Below, in pieces: positions 55,099-61,718 of a stretch of 64,000 bases of DNA. A model generated the notes under the pieces. It was not told the origin of the DNA and did no database searches. It worked only from the letters and a program-made list of their open reading frames with translations. Source of the stretch: Pedobacter lusitanus (GTDB lineage Bacteria; Bacteroidota; Bacteroidia; Sphingobacteriales; Sphingobacteriaceae); NCBI RefSeq assembly GCF_040026395.1, contig NZ_CP157278.1:2170001-2234000 (forward strand), given 5' to 3'. The translations under genes and the position numbers were made by a program. Every line of letters begins with the position of its first letter. The stretch's first letter is position 1.

Positions 55099-56517
55099 TT
55101 ACAGCCAGAATTGTACAGAGGCCAGAAACTCTCCTGCCCGCTTAAATATTTTCCTGTCTGTGGTATTATATAAAGGTCTGCTTCCATATTCCAGCGCTAA
55201 CTTCACATGATTACCATCGAATAGAAAGTTAGCACCGGCATTATAATAATTCCCCGGCTGGTTAAGTGCCTTAAGATCTTTATAACTATATGCAAGATAA
55301 GGTTGTATGCGTAATTTTTCACTAAACTTCGGCAAAGTAAAAGCCGTTTGTGTATACCAGATATTTCCGGTTCCCATCAGTATACGGGAGTTACCGTATC
55401 CTTCCAGAGCTTTGATCCCCGTATAAGCAGTATCAGCAGTTCCCGGATTCATTACACCTGTTGTACGCAGGTAATCAGGCCCGAAATTATAATTATACCA
55501 TACACAGTATAAAGTAAATGACATATCTTTTGATAAACTACCGACAGGTGTATCAAAGAATACATCGGCGCCAAATGTTGTTATTGCATGGCTTTTATAG
55601 ATATCTTTTACAGGTTGGCTCATTGTCGCGTTTGGGGCATGAAGAAAACCCACACCAACATTAAAAACTTTCTTTTTACCATAGTAAGATCCGGAAAAAA
55701 AAGCATTGGGTGTTTCTTCTCTATCTAAAAATTCATAATCAAAGTATCCGTTATAAGCTATAGCATTTCCTCTGTTATTGTCAACAGCAGGACCGCCAAC
55801 AACAGGTTTTGCTGAGGTCATAAAGGGTTTGTTCACGCTTACCCTGTACTTTAACCGATCTATATTACCTTTGGCAAAGACACCGAATTGCCGGGTAAAC
55901 TGATCAGATATCTCAACAGTTGGCCAGTTAAATACGGGCGCATCTGCGGTCAGCAAACTGATGGTGCTTGCATTGGTCAGTCTGCTTACTCCATTCCAGG
56001 AATGCAAACCTGTCCCTATATAAAGTGAATTATTACCAGCAGCGGCGGATGAAGATTTTGAAGAAGATAATCCCTCATCAAAAACAGTAAACTGCCCGTA
56101 AGCATCATGAATAAAGAAAGGTGCTTTTTTTCCTGCGCCATTTGCGCCGGTACCACTCCCGCCTCCGGTCGCAAAACTCTGATTGTTCATCCCTACCTGC
56201 ATCATTAAAAGAAAACGTCTGGAGGTCTGACCATATAATTGAATACGCATCCGTCTGATTCCTGCATCCGAAGACCAGTTTTGAGGCTGACCATTCACAG
56301 CCGTTCCAGGGTTATTTTCTATTGCTCTTATCCATGACTGCAGCCAGATATTCATTTTCAGGTATTGTGTCCCGCTTTCATTGAACTTAAAATAGAGACC
56401 ATTACCAACTTTAACCCCTGCTGGTTTACTACCTGGAATCTTATAGGTACTATCCTGGGCTGTGGCAAGCTGTATAGAAAAAAAACAGCTCACTAAAGTG
56501 AAGTAGAGTATTCTCAT
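55099..56517 (-). CDS. Outer-membrane porin-like protein
   Basis: 472 residues, signal peptide (MRILYFTLVSCFFSIQLATA). N-terminal YFKFNESGTQYLKMNIWLQSW, GIRRMRIQLYGQTSRRFLLMM and many amphipathic beta strands, ending QFWL. Resembles OprP/OprO-like barrels used for anionic nutrients. Its MFS neighbour supports an uptake role. Confidence 0.7.
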   Translation of the reverse strand: MRILYFTLVSCFFSIQLATAQDSTYKIPGSKPAGVKVGNGLYFKFNESGTQYLKMNIWLQSWIRAIENNPGTAVNGQPQNWSSDAGIRRMRIQLYGQTSRRFLLMMQVGMNNQSFATGGGSGTGANGAGKKAPFFIHDAYGQFTVFDEGLSSSKSSSAAAGNNSLYIGTGLHSWNGVSRLTNASTISLLTADAPVFNWPTVEISDQFTRQFGVFAKGNIDRLKYRVSVNKPFMTSAKPVVGGPAVDNNRGNAIAYNGYFDYEFLDREETPNAFFSGSYYGKKKVFNVGVGFLHAPNATMSQPVKDIYKSHAITTFGADVFFDTPVGSLSKDMSFTLYCVWYNYNFGPDYLRTTGVMNPGTADTAYTGIKALEGYGNSRILMGTGNIWYTQTAFTLPKFSEKLRIQPYLAYSYKDLKALNQPGNYYNAGANFLFDGNHVKLALEYGSRPLYNTTDRKIFKRAGEFLASVQFWL

Positions 56518-56682
56518 TTATATTGCTATTTGGTTAGATAATACCGGTTATCATTCCGGAGCCGGGAACCTGTTAAATCTGAACAGGCAATAGCTTATCT
56601 ATAAAGCAAGGCAATGATTTTATAGAAATTTTGAAGAAAACTTATAGAACCTTTGAAATTTGACTAAAACTGCAGAATTCCA

Positions 56683-57969
56683 TCATATCGGGGATTGCTG
56701 ATCCTGGTTATTAAATACTAAAATGAGCGCATGCCATCCATCTGCATAGTCATAACTAACCTGATGACCATATAACTCGCATATTTTTTTGACGATTGCC
56801 AGGCCAATACCAATAGAATCACGCTCACTGTTCCCTTTTTTAAATCTTCCGAATAATTCTTCAATTGGAATTCCCGGGGCCTTGCCTGTATTTTTGATTT
56901 TCAACTCTTTGGAGTTCAACTGAATTATCATGTTACCGGAAAGCACATTATGCCTGATCGCATTGCTGATCAGGTTATTTAACATCAGTTCGGCCAGTGA
57001 TTCATCCAGTGCAATAGTCACCTGAGGATCAATAGCTATTTCCAGCTTAATATCCCTCATTTCCATCCAGTCAGTAAATTCTGCAACTTTAGTGGAAAGG
57101 ATACTGCTCAGATCTATCCTGCACTTTAAATCAGAATTGTAATTTTCAAGTTTAGCCAGTAAAGTAAGTGAATGATTTATTTTGGCCAGTTTTTCCAGTT
57201 CATCGTGTATATCAGAAAGCATCGCTGCCTGTGTTTCTTCCAATTCTGATTCCATCAGTAATTCTATTTTTGCCTTCATCGTTGCAATAGGCGTCTGAAG
57301 TTCATGCGACGCATTTTCTGAAAATTCCTTTAAGGCGATATAGCTGTTTTTAGCTTTATTAGACATCTTAACCAGAAAATTATTGAGTTCCCGGAACTCT
57401 GTAGTCTGCGTTTCCTCTACATTGATCGCACTTTCCTGATCTATTTCAAACTGTTGAATAGCATCCAGTGTGTGGTTAAAGGGCTTCAATATATGCCAGG
57501 AAATTAATTCACTAAGAATGATAACCAATGCGATCAAAAAAACAAAGGTCCAGGCAAAAACAAGGATAATACCGTTAAGATAAATATCATCTGGTTCTAC
57601 TAGCATCGCTTTGCTGGAAATCGTATAACGTATTCCATTAATTACCGGATAGGAGGAAAAATGCACCATCGGGACAATTGCTTCGACCTCATCATTCCAC
57701 TCCTTCATAATTTTTACAGATTCGGGGTTAGTCAAGGAATCCTGAACAGCAAACGGTTTGATCTTTACATTTTTACCAGGGGTGAAATCGGTATGGGTAT
57801 TATCCTTTTCCATATGCCGGGCAACAACCACGTTCAGATTTTCCAGTTTACCCGCAACGGATTGAACAGCGCCTCGTCGTATAGCGGAATAAACAATCGC
57901 AAAGCCAATATTTAAGACAACAAAAGTGATGATCGTATAGGCAATAGTATATTTATAATTGATCTTCAT
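56683..57969 (-). CDS. Two-component sensor histidine kinase
   Basis: 428 residues. Membrane helices at about 9-30 and 133-155 flank a ~100-residue periplasmic sensor. The dimerisation box FSENASHELQTPIATMKAKIELL carries His222; N box LNNLISNAIRHN and G box SIGIGLAIVKKI follow. Signal unknown. 18 bp downstream of its response regulator. Confidence 0.93.
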   Translation of the reverse strand: MKINYKYTIAYTIITFVVLNIGFAIVYSAIRRGAVQSVAGKLENLNVVVARHMEKDNTHTDFTPGKNVKIKPFAVQDSLTNPESVKIMKEWNDEVEAIVPMVHFSSYPVINGIRYTISSKAMLVEPDDIYLNGIILVFAWTFVFLIALVIILSELISWHILKPFNHTLDAIQQFEIDQESAINVEETQTTEFRELNNFLVKMSNKAKNSYIALKEFSENASHELQTPIATMKAKIELLMESELEETQAAMLSDIHDELEKLAKINHSLTLLAKLENYNSDLKCRIDLSSILSTKVAEFTDWMEMRDIKLEIAIDPQVTIALDESLAELMLNNLISNAIRHNVLSGNMIIQLNSKELKIKNTGKAPGIPIEELFGRFKKGNSERDSIGIGLAIVKKICELYGHQVSYDYADGWHALILVFNNQDQQSPI

Positions 57970-57987
57970 CTTTTTAGATCTTTCTGA

Positions 57988-58671
57988 TTATTGTTTACGC
58001 TGATTCAATTTGTAACCAAAGCCGTAGACGGTACTGATGTAATCAACACCACCGGCATCGGTGATCTTTTTACGCAGATTTTTGATATGCTGATAAACGA
58101 AATCAACACTATCAAGATTATCTGTATAATCACCCCATAAGTGCTCAGCGATTGCCTGGCGGGTAAGAACCCTCCCCTGATTATTGATCAGATAAATTAA
58201 CAGGTTTATTTCTTTTTTTGTCAGACTGAGTGGAGTCTCATTAATCTGGCATTCCAATAATTGTAAATCAATTGTGATTTCTGCAAAAGTAAGCTGCTGA
58301 TTCTTTCCGGGAACTTTCCGGCGCATTACTGCTTTAATCCGGCTATGCAGTTCAGGTAAAGGAAAGGGTTTGGTGATATAGTCATCTGCCCCTTCATCCA
58401 ATCCGGTAATTTTAAAATCAAGGGCATTTTGTGCTGAAATGATAATGACACTACTCTCAATACCTTCTTTTTTAATTAATCTAAGCAGATTAATTCCATT
58501 ACCGTCTGGCAGCATGATATCAAGTATGATACAGTCGTAGGTAAAAAGCACCAGCTTTTCTCTTGCCTGGTCAAAAGTCTTTGCAATCTCACAGATATAG
58601 TTTTCCTGCCTGAGGTAATCGGCTATACTTTTTGCAAGTTCCGGCGTGTCTTCCACCAATAATAGTTTCAT
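57988..58671 (-). CDS. OmpR/PhoB-family response regulator
   Basis: 227 residues. Receiver domain with Asp51 phosphorylation site (CIILDIMLPDG) and GADDYITKPFPLPEL; C-terminal winged helix (LTKKEINLLIYLINNQGRVLTRQAIAEHLWG). Partner of the adjacent histidine kinase. Targets may include the porin/MFS genes downstream, by position only. Confidence 0.95.
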   Translation of the reverse strand: MKLLLVEDTPELAKSIADYLRQENYICEIAKTFDQAREKLVLFTYDCIILDIMLPDGNGINLLRLIKKEGIESSVIIISAQNALDFKITGLDEGADDYITKPFPLPELHSRIKAVMRRKVPGKNQQLTFAEITIDLQLLECQINETPLSLTKKEINLLIYLINNQGRVLTRQAIAEHLWGDYTDNLDSVDFVYQHIKNLRKKITDAGGVDYISTVYGFGYKLNQRKQ

Positions 58672-58728
58672 AAGCTAACAATCTCTGCTGGCAACATAAG
58701 AAAAATAAACAGAGATTAAGCCAGAGAA

Positions 58729-58763
58729 GTATCAATTAATCGCTGTATCTGATTAATTGATAC
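58729..58763. promoter_or_regulatory. Perfect 13 bp inverted repeat upstream of the response regulator gene
   Basis: GTATCAATTAATC (58729-58741) and GATTAATTGATAC (58751-58763), 9 nt apart, in the divergent interval. Candidate operator for the two-component system. A separate hairpin AGAACAG/CTGTTCT with T run (58777-58804) follows. Confidence 0.5.
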
Positions 58764-58809
58764 TATCAATCCTATCAGAACAGGATCATCTGTTCTTTTT
58801 TTACCCTGC

Positions 58810-58870
58810 CTATTGTGTAACCAAAAGGTTTCACATATATTTGTAACCGAACGGCTACACAATTAGCTTA
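58810..58870 (+). promoter_or_regulatory. ArsR gene promoter with two operator-like repeats
   Basis: -7 element TATATTTG at 58836-58843. Around it lie two imperfect palindromes: GTAACCAAAAGGTTTC upstream and GTAACCGAACGGCTAC downstream, consistent with autorepression by the ArsR-family product. Confidence 0.5.
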
Positions 58871-58876
58871 AGATAA

Positions 58877-59242
58877 ATGAGAAGAGATGTTTTTCAGGCT
58901 ATTGCCGACCCTACACGCAGAGAGATCTTAAATATGATAGCCCATCAGTCATTAAATTTAAATGCTGTGGCTGATAACTTCGAAATCAGTCGCCCTGCAA
59001 TTTCAAAACATATAAAAATACTTAATGAATGCGGACTGATCGCCATTAAACAACAGGGCCGGGAAAGAATTTGTGAAGCAAAACTAGAAAAACTGAATGA
59101 GGTTTCTGAGTGGATTGAGCAGTACCGCATATTCTGGACAGCGAAACTGGATGCACTTGGAACATTCCTGGCCAAAGATGCGCACATCTCTTCTGCTCAA
59201 TCAGATAAAACAAATCATAAAAATAAATCTAAAAATCAATAA
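58877..59242 (+). CDS. ArsR/SmtB-family transcriptional repressor
   Basis: 121 residues. Winged helix DVFQAIADPTRREILNMIAHQSLNLNAVADNFEISRPAISKHIKIL is the non-metal ArsR type that accompanies SRPBCC genes; no metal-binding ELCVCDL motif is present. Stop codon is 1 nt before the SRPBCC start, so they are coupled. Confidence 0.92.
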   Translation: MRRDVFQAIADPTRREILNMIAHQSLNLNAVADNFEISRPAISKHIKILNECGLIAIKQQGRERICEAKLEKLNEVSEWIEQYRIFWTAKLDALGTFLAKDAHISSAQSDKTNHKNKSKNQ

Positions 59243-59243
59243 C

Positions 59244-59675
59244 ATGAAAAACCAACCATTTGTAATTGAAAGGACTTATAATGCACCAGTAGAAAAAGTC
59301 TGGAAAGCTATCACTGACAAAAATGAGATGAAGCAGTGGTATTTTGATCTGTCAGAATTTAATCCTGAAAAGGGGTTTGAATTTTCTTTTGATGCGGGAG
59401 ATAAAGGGATCATGTACAGACATCTGTGCAAAATCACCGAAGTGATACCGAACAAAAAACTAAGTTATACCTGGAGATACAGAGATTATCAGGGTGATTC
59501 GCATGTTACCTTTGAGTTATTTGCAGAAGGTGATCAGACGAGATTAAAACTTACACATGAGGGATTAGAAACATTTCCTCAGAACAATCCTTCGTTTGCT
59601 AAAGAAAACTTTAGTGCCGGATGGACTCAGATTATTGGTAAGAATTTAAAAGAGTATGTAGAAAAGACTGCATAA
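59244..59675 (+). CDS. SRPBCC domain protein (AHSA1-like)
   Basis: 143 residues from the ATG at 59244. TYNAPVEKVWKAITDKNEMKQWYFD and the C-terminal GWTQIIGKNLKEYVE helix identify the family. Ligand unknown. Coupled with the ArsR gene, a common module in Bacteroidota. Confidence 0.88.
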   Translation: MKNQPFVIERTYNAPVEKVWKAITDKNEMKQWYFDLSEFNPEKGFEFSFDAGDKGIMYRHLCKITEVIPNKKLSYTWRYRDYQGDSHVTFELFAEGDQTRLKLTHEGLETFPQNNPSFAKENFSAGWTQIIGKNLKEYVEKTA

Positions 59676-59808
59676 GCTCCTGATTATTAACCAGCTTCTC
59701 AATTCATGGCTTAAATGACTCTTTTATGTAGAAATTGGCATAATATTTCGTAATTTTGTACAGGATAATTGAAAAGGAGTAGTTAACCACAATTATCCTG
59801 TACGTATT

Positions 59809-60171
59809 GGGGCCGTTTTGGATTTGACAGGGCGGAGGTACGTATGTTAGCATGCAGTGCGTTGTACGGAGAGCACTTTAATGTGAACGTTCACACTTTG
59901 ATTGGCGAAAATAACTACGCCTTAGCTGCTTAATTTAGAATTAAATAGCTTTTGTCCCTCTGGCTGCTGCGTTTTTAGGCCGGAATCAGGGGCATCGAAA
60001 TAATTACGCTGGCAATTGTAAGGTATGGTACAGTTGTGAGATAAAATACCTAAGGAGAAAGGCAAGGTAGGTTTCCGGCCCGTCTGATCCCGAAAACAAA
60101 GTGGAAAATAAGCATGTAGAAGGCATAATTTGCCACGCAACTGGACAAGGGTTCGAACCCCTTCGGCTCCA
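59809..60171 (+). ncRNA. ssrA: tmRNA
   Basis: One-piece transfer-messenger RNA. The tRNA-like ends pair as GGGGCCG (59809-59815) with CGGCTCC (60164-60170) and discriminator A; the T arm GGGTTCGAACCCC is visible. The tag frame at 59904-59933 reads GENNYALAA and stop, the usual Bacteroidota tag. It rescues stalled ribosomes and marks the products for degradation. The 3' end of ssrA is a favoured integration site, in line with the accessory genes that follow. Confidence 0.97.
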
Positions 60172-60178
60172 CAACAAA

Positions 60179-60234
60179 AACCCCTATATCACTGATTTAC
60201 AAGTAGTTAAATCTTTGAAATAGGGGTTCTTTTA
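60179..60234 (+). terminator. tmRNA terminator
   Basis: Stem AACCCCTAT/ATAGGGGTT (60179-60187 with 60220-60228) with an inner GATTTA/TAAATC stem, then T-rich sequence. Confidence 0.7.
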
Positions 60235-60275
60235 TTATTAGACTATTTTTCAAAACACTGATAATCAAGCAAATA

Positions 60276-60297
60276 AGAGTTCGACTCCCCTCTCACA
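60276..60297 (+). repeat. Degenerate copy of the tmRNA 3' end
   Basis: AGAGTTCGACTCCCCTCTCA followed by CA resembles the T arm and 3' end of ssrA (compare 60149-60173, GGGTTCGAACCCC...CTCCACA). It could be a decayed attachment-site duplication from integration at ssrA. Confidence 0.4.
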
Positions 60298-60342
60298 TAT
60301 GATCATCCTTTCGACCAAAATCACAACCAATTGATTATCAAA

Positions 60343-60528
60343 TCAATAATCATCATTTAACGGATCCTTATCTTCATTGAGCTCCCTTAGAATCATATCT
60401 GTGATCATTTTTGCAATTAAATTCAATACGGCTTCGCTTTTCATTTTTTCGGAGTTGCTGACAAGTTTGTCTATTTCAAGCTCAATATCAACAGTTGACT
60501 CAATTCTTTTTGCTTTTCTCTTTTTCAT
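60343..60528 (-). CDS. Small charged hypothetical protein
   Basis: 61 residues, basic start (MKKRKAKRIE), helical middle, acidic end (NEDKDPLNDDY). Resembles small DNA-associated or antitoxin-like proteins found at ends of mobile elements, but I cannot assign it. Confidence 0.4.
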   Translation of the reverse strand: MKKRKAKRIESTVDIELEIDKLVSNSEKMKSEAVLNLIAKMITDMILRELNEDKDPLNDDY

Positions 60529-60652
60529 AATTCTAGTTTTATTTAGAAGTTATAAAAAAAGGAAAAGCATCAGCTCAGGAAAACATTCAGGTAGGATCTC
60601 AATGACCATCCAGAAGGGCAGAACTACTAATAACCTACTTTAAAAACATGAG

Positions 60653-61324
60653 TTATTCATTAACATCAAAGAACATGATGGTATGTTCATCATCTATCTG
60701 GCAGATTTCTGATATATCTGCCAGAGTTCCTATTTCAATATCTAAGGATTGGTCAGTCGGATTGGTTATAAATATTCTGAATTCCTTCTGAAACCTATAG
60801 ATAACATCCTTTTCAAAGACCGTTTTAGTACCGATGAATTTGGAGAAATCTTTATATCCTACAAACCCATGCCGGGCAGAAAAATTTAGGGCTGACAGCC
60901 GCTGGTCAACTCTTTTGAGAAACTCTTCAAAATCTTTAATTACCAGGTAGTGATCTCCGAGTTTTAAGCATTCTTCTGGTATAATAAACTCCTTATTAAG
61001 TTCTTCTTTATCGAGTCTGAAGGAATAGGTACAAAACAGGTTGCCCGGAGATACTTCATAGCTTTTTTGAACCACACCCGTATGTGCAGTTCCAACTAAC
61101 TTATATTCACTATCAGGCGCGTCGACATCCTTGATACGAATTTCGGCACCGTCAATAGTATGCAGATAGCTTACTTTTTCCAAGGGGTCACCTCGGTGGC
61201 ACTCATCTTCGAGATCGGCAAAATAATTCAGTGGTTTACAATGCAAGTGACCTTTGTTTCTTAAAGCTTCAAGATGACCCAGTTCACCAAACTTGAGTAG
61301 CGCAAAATATGTGTGTTCGGACAT
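60653..61324 (-). CDS. Hypothetical protein of a defence-island-associated type
   Basis: 223 residues. N-terminus FALLKFGELGHLEALRNKGH, then PLNYFADLEDECHRGDPLEK, and FQKEFRIFI near the C-terminus. This pattern (KFG...HL-x-L...G...YF-x3-E-x3-RGD) recurs in uncharacterised proteins near toxin and defence genes. No catalytic motif identified. Confidence 0.55.
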   Translation of the reverse strand: MSEHTYFALLKFGELGHLEALRNKGHLHCKPLNYFADLEDECHRGDPLEKVSYLHTIDGAEIRIKDVDAPDSEYKLVGTAHTGVVQKSYEVSPGNLFCTYSFRLDKEELNKEFIIPEECLKLGDHYLVIKDFEEFLKRVDQRLSALNFSARHGFVGYKDFSKFIGTKTVFEKDVIYRFQKEFRIFITNPTDQSLDIEIGTLADISEICQIDDEHTIMFFDVNE

Positions 61325-61718
61325 AATTGAAATGTGATGATCAAATATCTGAAATTTAACAATGTATTTCTGATCATAATTTTAGCATTTTATTAAATTA
61401 ACATCAACAATACGATACTCTTTCCCTTTATTTCTTAAATTGCTTCAAATTAACCAACTCCGTCGAAAATGGAACACCAGCCAAATAAAAACATTTCAGT
61501 TTCAACGAAATATTTGAATATCTTATTAATTTTTGAGGTTACTGTCAATAATTAATTACAAATCAAAGATTAAAAATCATCTATAATGATAAAATCATAA
61601 AACGAATTCATTTTTATGATTTGCTAAGAACTAATTTATGAGAATCCCCCATACAGCAGATTGGCATATAGGCTATATATCTATATCTTTTTTTAATCAT
61701 GATAAATTAATATAAATT
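61325..61718. other. Intergenic region with SbcD fossil
   Basis: About 390 bp, very AT-rich. Contains the short remnant at 61638-61715 and nothing else that I can support. Confidence 0.5.
61638..61715 (+). pseudogene. Remnant of an SbcD-like exonuclease N-terminus
   Basis: A 25-codon frame reads MRIPHTADWHIGY and then unrelated residues to a stop. M-x-I-x-HTADWH-x-G is the diagnostic N-terminus of SbcD/Mre11-type nucleases, in which the Asp and His bind the metal. Everything after Gly12 is lost, which points to an insertion or deletion boundary near 61675. Confidence 0.45.
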
